A stretch of 64,000 nt of DNA from NCBI RefSeq assembly GCF_001279005.1, contig NZ_LGCN01000074.1, forward strand, positions 1 through 64,000. Direction: 5' to 3'. The notes beneath the pieces are model-generated. The model had not been told where the DNA came from. It saw only the letters and a program-made list of their open reading frames with translations, and ran no database searches. Positions 7,103 to 14,848 of this stretch are shown here, piece by piece. The number at the start of each line of letters is the position of its first letter. Within the stretch, counting starts at the first letter, position 1. Position numbers and translations under genes: made by a program. This stretch comes from Streptomyces caelestis. GTDB taxonomy: Bacteria; Actinomycetota; Actinomycetes; Streptomycetales; Streptomycetaceae.

Positions 7103-8467
7103 TCAGTGCACCAGGGCTCCAAAGCGGTGGGGCGCCGCCCCTGCGCGGTCCGCCGCGAGTCCCCGGACCAGGTTGAGGACGCCGAACCGGCTGGCGCCCT
7201 CCCCCGCGGCCGGCAGCCGGCGGACCAGCCCCCGCAGCACCAGCGCGTGCACCTCGCGCGCCATGGTCGTGGCGGGGACGGCCAGCGCGGCGGAGGCCTG
7301 CTCGGCGGTCCAGCCGTCGGCCAGCGCGCCCAGGCCGCCGAGGAGGGTGGCCTGCGTGTCGTCCAGCCGGTCCACCGCCGCGGCGAGCAGTGCCTTCAGC
7401 CCTTCTCCGTTCACGTCGGAGAGGGTCGTGTCGTCCACGAGTTCGAGCGGGTTGGACCGGGCGATCCGCAGCAGCTCCTCCAGCGAGTGCAGCAGCAGCC
7501 AGGACGCGGCGGACTCCATCGCCCGCGGAACCCCGTCCAGGGCCTGGCAGACCCGGGCCACCGTGCGCACGACGGAGTCCGTGGGCAGCAGGTCGGGACG
7601 CATGTGGCCGACGTAGGACAGCATCAGTTCCACCGCGGGCTCGCCGGCCGCGAGGGAGGCTCCCGGCAGCGGTGCGGCCGCGCCGGCCGACGGCTCCGGG
7701 GCGGGCAGCGGCAGCGGGCCGAGCGGCAGCAGCCGGTTGCCCGGGGTGCGGTGCGGTTCCCGGGCGGTGATCAGCACCTTGAGGCGCTCGCAGCCGTGCA
7801 GCAGCTCCAGGAGCTGCGGGACCGGGCGCGGTACGGCGTCGTGGCCGTCGAGGACCAGGAGGGCGGCGCGATCGCGGACGACCGAGGCCAGTTCGTCCAG
7901 CCCCGGCCCGCCGGCGGCGACGGAGCGGGCCCAGCCGGTCAGCGCGGCGCGCGGGCTGCGGGCGGTGCCGGACGTCGGCGCCGGCGTACTCATGTCGACC
8001 CAGAGGACGGGCATCCGGTCGCGGGTGTGCAGCAGCAGCGCGGCCTCCTGGGCGAGCCGGGTCTTGCCCACGCCCGCGACACCGACCACGGTCAGCAGCC
8101 GCTCGTGCTCGGTGGCGAGCAGTCCGGTCAGGGCCCGCAGTTCCTCGGTCCGGCCGACCATGCGGCGCAGCGGTTCGGGCGACGGAGCCAGTTCGGTGCC
8201 GAACGCCTCGCGCATCACGGTGTCGGCGGGAGCGCCCTCGACGGCGAGCTCGAGGGCCGCGCGCCGGGCGTCACCCAGCCGCATGGCGTCGGCGAGCAGC
8301 CGGAGCGTCTCCCGGCGCGGGTGCCGCACCCGCCCCTGCTCCAGGTCACGGATGGCCCGCACGCTGACGGTCGACAGGCCGGCGAGCTGTTCCTGGGTGA
8401 TTCCCGCCCACCGGCGTGCCGCCCGCAGCTGTTTCGCGAGTCCGTCCGTCGCTGCCTGCTCCGTCAT
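7103..8467 (-). CDS. XRE-type HTH regulator fused to a P-loop NTPase domain
   Basis: A 454-aa regulator. Residues about 8-65 form an XRE/Cro-type helix-turn-helix (AGITQEQLA ... VRAIRDLEQGRVRHP). An STAND/NB-ARC-like ATPase follows, with Walker A GVAGVGKTRLA and Walker B-like LLVLDGHD. The C-terminal part is Ala/Leu-rich and helical, without clear TPR repeats. ATG at 8467 has GAGGAG 8 nt upstream. It is divergent from the SARP gene and upstream of the carbamoyltransferase on the same strand. It is probably a pathway-level regulator whose NTPase switch gates DNA binding; the ligand is unknown. Confidence 0.88.
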   Translation of the reverse strand: MTEQAATDGLAKQLRAARRWAGITQEQLAGLSTVSVRAIRDLEQGRVRHPRRETLRLLADAMRLGDARRAALELAVEGAPADTVMREAFGTELAPSPEPLRRMVGRTEELRALTGLLATEHERLLTVVGVAGVGKTRLAQEAALLLHTRDRMPVLWVDMSTPAPTSGTARSPRAALTGWARSVAAGGPGLDELASVVRDRAALLVLDGHDAVPRPVPQLLELLHGCERLKVLITAREPHRTPGNRLLPLGPLPLPAPEPSAGAAAPLPGASLAAGEPAVELMLSYVGHMRPDLLPTDSVVRTVARVCQALDGVPRAMESAASWLLLHSLEELLRIARSNPLELVDDTTLSDVNGEGLKALLAAAVDRLDDTQATLLGGLGALADGWTAEQASAALAVPATTMAREVHALVLRGLVRRLPAAGEGASRFGVLNLVRGLAADRAGAAPHRFGALVH

Positions 8468-8553
8468 GACCACTCTCCTCGACTTGCGTGTGGGGCCCGT
8501 CGGCGAGGGCCTGTCTCCGGTACCGCCTGGTGACTCGAAGGTGGCTGCGGTGC

Positions 8554-8604
8554 TTACCGAACGCGTACCGCCTCGTTACCGGAACCGGGGGAACGGGCTA
8601 TGAT
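8554..8604 (+). promoter_or_regulatory. Tandem 11-bp-spaced repeats plus -10 box: SARP-type promoter
   Basis: TTACCG at 8554-8559, GTACCG at 8565-8570 and TTACCG at 8576-8581 form three direct repeats at exact 11-bp spacing. A TATGAT at 8599-8604 follows the last repeat by 17 bp, so that repeat takes the place of a -35 box. This is the layout described for SARP-family targets (repeats one helical turn apart overlapping the -35 region). It sits 45 bp before the SARP gene start. Autoregulation, or control by another SARP, is inferred. Confidence 0.65.
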
Positions 8605-8648
8605 CCGGGCGCGGACGGGGATTCGTGACCTGGGGGAGGCGCATCGAC

Positions 8649-11600
8649 ATGAGCGATGCCGAGTTAGGTTCACTGCGCTTCAACGTGCTCGGTCCGCTGG
8701 AGGGCTGGGCGGAGGGCTCCCGGCTCCGGCTGAGCGGACTCATCCAGGAACGTGTACTGGGCACCCTGTTGCTGGAGACCGGCCGGGTGCTGCCGATCGA
8801 CCGTCTCGTGGAGTCCGCGTGGGCGGAGAACCCGCCCGCCACCGCCTCGCACCAGGTGCGCAAGGCCGTGGCCACTCTGCGACGGCGCATTCCGGCGGGC
8901 GACGAGGTCATCGTCACCGACGGCCCCGGTTACCGTGTGGTACTCGGTCAGGAGCAGCTCGACCTGACCCAGTTCGGGCTGCTGGTCCGGACGGCCAGGA
9001 AGGCGGCGGGCCAGGGCCGGCCGGACGAGGCGGTCGAGGCGCTGCACCGGGCGCTCGGCCTGTGGCGCGGCCCGATCCTGTCCGGGGCCGGCGGACCCGT
9101 GATCGAAGCGGCGGCCACCACGTTCGAGGAGCAACGGCTCGCCGCCGCCGAGTACCTCTTCGAGCTGCGGCTCGGCTTCGGCGAGAGCAGCGAACTCGTG
9201 GTGGACCTGCGGGCCTTCGTGCAGAGCCATCCCCTTCGCGAGACCCTGCGCGCCCAGTTGATGCTGGCGCTGTACCGCGCGGGCCGGCAGGCGGAGGCCC
9301 TGGAGGAGTACGGCCGGGTCCGCGAACTCCTCGTGGAGGAACTGGGCGTCGACCCGGGCCCCGGCCTGGCCAGGGTGTACGAGGGGATCCTGCGCGAGAG
9401 CCCGGAGCTGGCCGCGCCCACTCCCCCGCCGGTGCCCGTGCCCATGTCCGCCCCGGTACCGACCGCACCCGCGGACGCCCCCTGCACTCTGCCGTACGAC
9501 CTGGCGGACTTCACCGGCCGCGAACGCGAACTGGCCGAGCTGCTGGGCTGCGCCGGGCGGGACTACGCGCGTCACTCGCCGATCGTGGCCCTGGACGGCA
9601 TGGGCGGCAGCGGCAAGACCTCGCTCGCCGTCCACGCGGCGCACAGCCTGGCGGCCGACTTCCCCGACGGCCAGCTCTACATCGACCTGCGCGGTTACAC
9701 CCCCGGTGAGGAGCCGGTCACCCCCGGCGGGGCGCTCGACAGTCTGCTGCGCGCGCTGGGGATGCCGGGCGAGCGCATCCCGGAGGACCTCGCGGGCCGT
9801 ACGGCGCTGTGGCGGGCGACGATCACGGGCCGGCGGCTGCTGCTCCTGCTGGACAACGCCGCCGACGCGGACGGCGTACGGCCGCTGATGCCGACCGCGC
9901 CGGGCTGCCTGGTGCTGGTCACCAGCCGGGCACGGCTGGTGGACCTGGATTCGGCGCAGTGGATCTCGGTCGACGTGATGTCGCCCCAGGAGTGCGCGGG
10001 ACTCGTCGCGGAGACCCTGGGAGAGCAGCGGTACGCGGCCGAGCCGGAGGCCGCCGCCGAGCTGGCCCGGCTGTGCGGCCACCTGCCGCTGGCGCTGCGC
10101 ATCGCCACGGCCCGGCTGCGCAACCGCCCCCGCTGGACCTTGCGTTACCTGGCCGACCGGCTGCGCGACGAGGCCCGTCGGCTCGACGAGCTGAGTTCGG
10201 GGCAGCGCAGTGTCGCCGCGACCCTGCGCCTGTCCTACCAGGCCCTGGACCAGGAGTGCCGGACCGCGTTCCGCATCCTGGCGCTGCATCCGCGCGGCGA
10301 CATCGACGTGCACGCCGCCGCCGCGCTGCTCGGCACGGACCCCCGCGACGCCGAGGACCTTCTCGAACTCCTGCTGGACGTACACCTGATGCAGCAACCG
10401 GAGATCGGTCTCTACACCTTCCACGACCTGGTGCGCAGCTTCGCGCACAGCCTGCGGTCGCAGGCGACGGAAGGGGACGACGACGCGTCGGTGCACCGGC
10501 TGCTCGACTACTACCTGACGGCGACGGAATCGGCGTGCCAGCTGATGTTCCCGGGGCGCCGCCGGATCCCCACCGGTGGCGAAGGGACACCGGTGGGGGC
10601 GCCGCAGTTCGCCGAGCGTGGACAGGCGGAGCGCTGGTTCGCGCGGGAACAGGGGGCGCTGTTGGGAATGGTGGGCGTGGCCCAGCGGCTCGGGTGCGAC
10701 CGGCACACCGTGCTGCTGACCCGCAATCTGGCCTTCCAGCTCAGTGCCCGCGGTCAGCTGGAGGAGTTCCGCTCGATGGGCCTGGAGGCGGTGTCCGCCG
10801 CGAGACGGCTCGGCGAGCTGCCGCTCCTCGGTGTCAGCCTGTCCAATCTGGGCGTCGCCTGTTGGAAGCTCGGACGGTTCACCGAGGCCGTCGAGATCGC
10901 CACCGAAGGCCGGGACGTCGCCGAGCAGCTCGGTGATCTCCAGACCCTGGCCCACAGCGAGAGCACGCTGGGGCAGCTCAACAGTCTGCTCGGGCACTTC
11001 CTGCAGGCGCTGTCGCACCTGGAGAAGTCGATCGGCTACGAGCGGGAGCTGGGCGCGAGCCGTGCGGAGGCGGAGAGCCTCACGCTGCTCAGCACGCTGT
11101 ACGAGCAGTGGGGTCGGCACGAGGAGGCCGCGGCGGCGGCCCGCCGGGCGATCACGCTGTGCGACGAACTCGGACGGCACGAGAACAAGCTGGTCGCGCT
11201 CACCGACCTGGCGTTCGCGCAGGCCTGCCTCGGGGACGACGAGGAGGCCGAGGACAGTCTGGAGCAGGCGCGCGACCTGTGCGAGGAGAACCGCGACCCC
11301 GGCCAGGTGGCGCTGGCCCTCGCGCTCTCGGCGGAGGTCTGCCATCGGCTGGGCCGTACCGGGCAGGCCGTCGAGTACGGGGACCACGCGCTGGACATCG
11401 TCGGCTCAAACGTTTCTCCGTTGCGCCGCGTCAAGGTCGAGAACACGGTCGGCCGCTATCTGTGCCGACGGGGCGACGCCGCGCCCGCCCTGTCCCTGCA
11501 CCAGCGGGCACACGAGGTGGCGGGCTCGCTGGACTTCCGGATCGAGATGGCCTACGCGCTGTCCGGCATCGCCCGGGCACAGACGGCGCTCGGCCGGACC

Positions 11601-11678
11601 GAGGAGGCGGCACGGCACGAACGGTCCGCGGAGGAGATGTTCACCACGATGGGGGTGCCGGCGGGCCGACGCCGCTGA
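8649..11678 (+). CDS. AfsR/SARP-family regulator with NB-ARC and TPR domains
   Basis: A 1009-aa AfsR-like transcriptional activator. Domain order: OmpR-type winged helix (about residues 10-100), bacterial transcriptional activation domain (about 105-255), a Pro-rich linker, an NB-ARC ATPase with Walker A GMGGSGKTSLA near residue 316 and LLLLLDNA as Walker B, then helical TPR-type repeats (about 680-1000). Such proteins switch on antibiotic clusters. ATG at 8649 is preceded by GGGAGGCG. Codon 6 is TTA (8664-8666), the rare bldA-dependent leucine codon, so translation should await the bldA tRNA. Divergent from the XRE-NTPase gene. It is most likely the pathway activator of the cluster on its left. 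Confidence 0.95.
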   Translation: MSDAELGSLRFNVLGPLEGWAEGSRLRLSGLIQERVLGTLLLETGRVLPIDRLVESAWAENPPATASHQVRKAVATLRRRIPAGDEVIVTDGPGYRVVLGQEQLDLTQFGLLVRTARKAAGQGRPDEAVEALHRALGLWRGPILSGAGGPVIEAAATTFEEQRLAAAEYLFELRLGFGESSELVVDLRAFVQSHPLRETLRAQLMLALYRAGRQAEALEEYGRVRELLVEELGVDPGPGLARVYEGILRESPELAAPTPPPVPVPMSAPVPTAPADAPCTLPYDLADFTGRERELAELLGCAGRDYARHSPIVALDGMGGSGKTSLAVHAAHSLAADFPDGQLYIDLRGYTPGEEPVTPGGALDSLLRALGMPGERIPEDLAGRTALWRATITGRRLLLLLDNAADADGVRPLMPTAPGCLVLVTSRARLVDLDSAQWISVDVMSPQECAGLVAETLGEQRYAAEPEAAAELARLCGHLPLALRIATARLRNRPRWTLRYLADRLRDEARRLDELSSGQRSVAATLRLSYQALDQECRTAFRILALHPRGDIDVHAAAALLGTDPRDAEDLLELLLDVHLMQQPEIGLYTFHDLVRSFAHSLRSQATEGDDDASVHRLLDYYLTATESACQLMFPGRRRIPTGGEGTPVGAPQFAERGQAERWFAREQGALLGMVGVAQRLGCDRHTVLLTRNLAFQLSARGQLEEFRSMGLEAVSAARRLGELPLLGVSLSNLGVACWKLGRFTEAVEIATEGRDVAEQLGDLQTLAHSESTLGQLNSLLGHFLQALSHLEKSIGYERELGASRAEAESLTLLSTLYEQWGRHEEAAAAARRAITLCDELGRHENKLVALTDLAFAQACLGDDEEAEDSLEQARDLCEENRDPGQVALALALSAEVCHRLGRTGQAVEYGDHALDIVGSNVSPLRRVKVENTVGRYLCRRGDAAPALSLHQRAHEVAGSLDFRIEMAYALSGIARAQTALGRTEEAARHERSAEEMFTTMGVPAGRRR

Positions 11679-11698
11679 CCCGGTCCCGTCACCACGCT

Positions 11699-11758
11699 CG
11701 CACGACCGCGCCCCGCCCTCCGGTCTTCCTGGACCGGAGGGCGGGGCGCGGTCGTGCG
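11699..11758. terminator. Very strong bidirectional hairpin terminator
   Basis: Perfect 27-bp inverted repeat: 11699-11725 pairs with 11732-11758 around a 6-nt loop (TTCCTG). It lies between the stop of the SARP gene (11678) and the stop of the convergent small gene (11768), so it can end both transcripts. Confidence 0.88.
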
Positions 11759-11767
11759 CGGCGGGCT

Positions 11768-11977
11768 TCAGGCGGCGACGACAGTCGGGCCGCGGTCGTC
11801 GGCGGACGTCGCGGCGGGGGAACCGTGGGTGCCGACCACCGTGGGGCCGCGGTCGTCGGCGACGACCCGCGCACCGGCCGAGCGGCCCTGCGGGTGCCCC
11901 GTCTCGATCGTGGCTCCCAGGCCGAGGGCGAGGACAGCGGCGACGATTCCGACGAGACCGGTCGACTTGCGTCCCAT
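11768..11977 (-). CDS. Small exported peptide with repeated octapeptide
   Basis: A 69-aa protein. ATG at 11977 has AAGGGGAT at good spacing, and codons carry the usual high third-position GC. The N-terminus (MGRKSTGLVGIVAAVLALGLG) looks like a signal peptide or membrane anchor. The mature part contains the sequence DDRGPTVV twice (about residues 41-48 and 60-67), each preceded by an Ala, separated by about 11 residues; the second copy lies at the very C-terminus. I do not recognise the family. Repeated short units in an exported peptide next to a cluster activator suggest a signalling peptide, a surface peptide or a binding repeat, but nothing in the sequence decides this. Confidence 0.7.
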   Translation of the reverse strand: MGRKSTGLVGIVAAVLALGLGATIETGHPQGRSAGARVVADDRGPTVVGTHGSPAATSADDRGPTVVAA

Positions 11978-12071
11978 GACATATCCCCTTTATGTGGTGT
12001 CCCCGGTTTTTCCCGGTTCCTCTTCCCGACACCACGAACTCTCCCGGGACCCGTTCCCGGACCGTTCCCCC

Positions 12072-12118
12072 GCCGATACCGCCTCCCGCCCCGAGTGGAG
12101 GAGGCAGGCGGTATCGGC
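12072..12118. repeat. Inverted repeat in the gap between two minus-strand genes
   Basis: Perfect 13-bp inverted repeat: GCCGATACCGCCT at 12072-12084 with its complement at 12106-12118, loop 21 nt. It lies in the 313-bp gap (11978-12290) upstream of the small exported peptide and downstream of the 142-aa hypothetical gene. It could be that gene's terminator or an operator for the peptide gene. The rest of the gap also carries several CGGTATCC/CCGGTTCC-like short repeats but no gene. Confidence 0.5.
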
Positions 12119-12290
12119 AGGCGGGAGCGGGTGTCACAACCGGACGGAACATGCTCGGCCGGTCCCGTTCCAGGGCTGCGAGCGGCACGGAACCGGTCCC
12201 CGGGGGCGTGGTCCGGCACCCGGCTGCGGTATCCGGTATCCGGTTCCGCTCTTCCGCCCCCGGCCGCCTCACCCCGCTGCGCCCCGGCCT

Positions 12291-12719
12291 TCAGTCCCGT
12301 CCCGGCACCGGCTCCCGGGCGAACACCGTCTCGCCGGCGCCCAGCCGACAGCTGACCACGCGCGGCCCGCGCCCGGTCAGCACCACGGTGGTCCAGGCAC
12401 GCCCCGCCCCGACGTCCGCCAGATCCAGCAGCGCCCGCACGGTGGAGCGCAGCGCCGCCGCCTCGCCTTCGCTCGGCCGGTCCCGGCCCGCCCCCACCCG
12501 GTCAAAACCGCGTCGCGGGATGATGTCCACGACCGTGTGCATGCTGCTGTCGCTCACCGTCTCGACACTGAACTCGGGACCGTCCCAAGGTTCCTCGTCC
12601 GCGTACGGCGCCGGCGGCGCGGCCCCGGCGCCCTCGGCCCAGCGCTCCACGGCGGACAGATCCTGAAGAATGCGGCGTAGCCCCACGGCGACGTCGATCC
12701 GGTCGGGGGGATGTTTCAT
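12291..12719 (-). CDS. Hypothetical protein, 142 aa
   Basis: A soluble acidic protein of 142 aa with no signal peptide or membrane segment. ATG at 12719 (MKHPPDRID) is preceded by AGGAGGAG, a near-perfect ribosome binding site. Recognisable features are only a Trp/Pro-rich acidic centre (DEEPWDGPEF) and a C-terminal strand-rich part ending near PGRD. It resembles small uncharacterised Streptomyces proteins in tone, but I cannot assign a family. It is transcribed away from the downstream GNAT gene, from which it is separated by a terminator, so it appears monocistronic. Confidence 0.7.
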   Translation of the reverse strand: MKHPPDRIDVAVGLRRILQDLSAVERWAEGAGAAPPAPYADEEPWDGPEFSVETVSDSSMHTVVDIIPRRGFDRVGAGRDRPSEGEAAALRSTVRALLDLADVGAGRAWTTVVLTGRGPRVVSCRLGAGETVFAREPVPGRD

Positions 12720-12937
12720 CGGAGACTCCTCCTGGAGAGAACTGCTCCAGCACCCTGGAGCCTCCCGTTCCCGTCCACGTCCCGTCCGGCTCCCGCCCAC
12801 CGTCTGCGGCCCGGGCGGACAGCTCGCCGCGGGCAAGGGCGCGAAGCGGCGAACCCGAAAGCTCGCCGCCCCTTCCCGACCGGCCGGGCCCTGTCCCCCC
12901 GATCACGCCGGCCGCGGCGGGAGGAAGCCATCGCGCC

Positions 12938-12967
12938 GGGTCCTGGAGGACATCGCCTCCAGGACCC
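12938..12967. terminator. Hairpin terminator after the GNAT gene
   Basis: GGGTCCTGGAGG at 12938-12949 pairs perfectly with 12956-12967 around a 6-nt loop. It sits immediately beyond the stop of the minus-strand GNAT gene. Confidence 0.75.
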
Positions 12968-12972
12968 CGAGG

Positions 12973-13488
12973 TCAGCGCCGGTCGTGGTGCGGACTCGTG
13001 ATCCTGTACTCGACCACGTTCTCCTCGGTGGCCCACCGGTGGAAGCCGGCCTTGTCCAGCACGCGGACCGAGGACGGGTTCGGCAGTTCCACGCCGGCCG
13101 ACACGGTGTGGACGTCAGGCGCGGTGAGGGCGAAATCGGCCAGGGCCCGGGTGGCTTCGGGGGCATAGCCCCGGCCGCGGCGGGAGGCCACGATGCCGTA
13201 CCCGATCTCGAGGACGCCTTCGCCGGGTGGCCAGAACAGGCCGATGGAGCCCACCACCAAGCCGCTGTCGCGCTCGATGACCAGACGGTGGCCATAGACG
13301 CCGAGCCACTCGGGGCGCCGGCCGAGGAGGCCCGCGACCACGCGATCGCCGTCGGCGGGAAAGTCGTCCGCCCAGTGCGAGGACCGGGCGCCGTCGAGGA
13401 CCGCCGCGGCCTCGCTCATGGTCCAGGACCGAAGGACGAGGCGCTCGGTGACCACGTCGGTGGGGGCGGATGCAGAAGAGGAAGACAT
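12973..13488 (-). CDS. GNAT N-acetyltransferase (RimJ/RimL type)
   Basis: A 171-aa acetyl-CoA-dependent acetyltransferase. The N-terminal TERLVLRSW opening is typical of RimJ/RimL-like GNATs. The acetyl-CoA binding strand-loop-helix appears as IVASRRGRGYAPEA, and the late VRVLDKAGF motif is present. ATG at 13488 is preceded by CAGGAGAG; a longer in-frame extension to 13554 lacks family similarity. The substrate could be a protein N-terminus, an antibiotic or a small amine, and is not predictable. It stands alone between terminators. Confidence 0.88.
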   Translation of the reverse strand: MSSSSASAPTDVVTERLVLRSWTMSEAAAVLDGARSSHWADDFPADGDRVVAGLLGRRPEWLGVYGHRLVIERDSGLVVGSIGLFWPPGEGVLEIGYGIVASRRGRGYAPEATRALADFALTAPDVHTVSAGVELPNPSSVRVLDKAGFHRWATEENVVEYRITSPHHDRR

Positions 13489-13741
13489 GTGTCTCTCCTG
13501 GTCGTGGGAGCGACCGGGCCGCGCTCTACTGGTGCGCGGGCCGGATGAGGACATGCTGACGAGGGCCGACGGCGGCCATATTCATCAACCTCCCCATCCC
13601 GAGAACACGCGTCTGTCGCGTCGGCGTGACGGTAGTAGCTCCACCCCGGCCGAGGCAACTCGTTTCCGGGCCGCCGGCCGGGGCCTTCGCCCACCGAAGG
13701 CCGTACGCCCCAGCCGCCCGGCACGGCAGGGTCCCCGGCTT

Positions 13742-14602
13742 TCAGGCGCGGCCTTCGCCGTAGAAGCGGACGTAGTCGACGGTCATCGTCGCGGGGGACG
13801 GTGTCGAGGCGTCGGGCGGGCCCGGCCAGTCGCCTCCGACGGCGACGTCGAGCAGCAGGTGCATGTCCTGTTCGAAGACCCAGTCGCGCGGCGAGGGGAG
13901 CTTCGAGGGGGTCAGGGTGAAGTACGGCTTTCCGTCGACGGACCAGGTGATGCGGTGCGGCTGCTTGTCGACGGCGTAGGTGTGGAAGGCCGCCGAGACG
14001 TCGTCGGTCAGGGTGACGGCTTCGCCGATCCCGTTCTCGTTGTAGTAGGTCGGTCCATGGGCGGTGCCGTACACCGTCCGCGGTTCCCCGCCGACCACCT
14101 CGCAGATGTCGATCTCACCCTGTCCGGGCCATTCGACTCCGTTGTCGCCCAGCATCCAGATCGCGGGCAGCAGCCCCGTGCCCGTGGGCATCCTCGCCCG
14201 GATCTCCGCCCGTCCGCGGGTCAGCGCGACCTTTCCCTCCGTGGTCAGGCGGGCCGACGTCCAAGGGCAGAACTCCTGCGTGAAACAGGGGAACTCGGCC
14301 CCCGAGGGAACCGGACGCGCCGAGATCTCGAGGTGCCCTTCGCCGTCGAGGGAGGAGTTGGCCGCGTCGTCCGTGTAGTACTGCAACTCGTCGTTGCCCC
14401 AGCCCTCGGCCTCCCGGTTCCCCGTCTCGGTGTTCCAGGAGCCGTCCGACGGGCGGGTTCCCGCCGCGCCGTCGAACTCGGCCTGCCAGAAAGGCTCCTC
14501 CCCGCTCGGCGCCGGGCGGTGCGCCCGCGTCGGCGCCGTGCCGCAGGCGCCCAGCAGGCACCCCAGGGCCAGTACGAGCGCCAGGCCGGTCCGTCGGTTC
14601 AC
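13742..14602 (-). CDS. Glycoside hydrolase family 16 lipoprotein (beta-glucanase type)
   Basis: A 286-aa secreted lipoprotein of glycoside hydrolase family 16, which cleaves beta-1,3 or beta-1,3-1,4 glucans and related polymers. The catalytic signature is GEIDICEVVG (nucleophile E, D, acid/base E of the ExDxxE pattern). GTG at 14602 has AGGAG 8 nt upstream and gives a short signal peptide ending in the lipobox LGAC, lipidation at Cys20. An earlier ATG at 14641 is possible but lengthens the signal without reason. It is probably anchored outside the membrane for polysaccharide foraging; it stands alone. Confidence 0.9.
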   Translation of the reverse strand: MNRRTGLALVLALGCLLGACGTAPTRAHRPAPSGEEPFWQAEFDGAAGTRPSDGSWNTETGNREAEGWGNDELQYYTDDAANSSLDGEGHLEISARPVPSGAEFPCFTQEFCPWTSARLTTEGKVALTRGRAEIRARMPTGTGLLPAIWMLGDNGVEWPGQGEIDICEVVGGEPRTVYGTAHGPTYYNENGIGEAVTLTDDVSAAFHTYAVDKQPHRITWSVDGKPYFTLTPSKLPSPRDWVFEQDMHLLLDVAVGGDWPGPPDASTPSPATMTVDYVRFYGEGRA

Positions 14603-14779
14603 CGCACTGCTCCTGAACGAGCCCTCATCGGAAAAGCGCACATGGCACGCACCCTACAAAGGACCTCGTGCGCCTGGCCGGGCGGGGCGATGCCGCAGCC
14701 GTGACCGGCCGGCCGCGATCCGGTCGGCGCCGGGGTGCCGGCCCTCGGCGGACGGGCACCGGAACTGCAACGACGCGGC

Positions 14780-14816
14780 GGGGGGCGACGGTCGTCGCAC
14801 GCGGCCGTCGCCCCCC
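14780..14816. terminator. Hairpin terminator after the lysyl-oxidase-like gene
   Basis: GGGGGGCGACGG at 14780-14791 pairs with 14805-14816 around a 13-nt loop, 33 bp beyond the minus-strand stop at 14849. Confidence 0.7.
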
Positions 14817-14848
14817 CTGACCTGCGTCAGCGTTTTCCTGGCGTGTCG

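Noticed and set aside
8670..11387. Minus-strand open frame of 905 codons opposite the SARP gene
   Set aside because: No motifs or ribosome binding site; antisense shadow.
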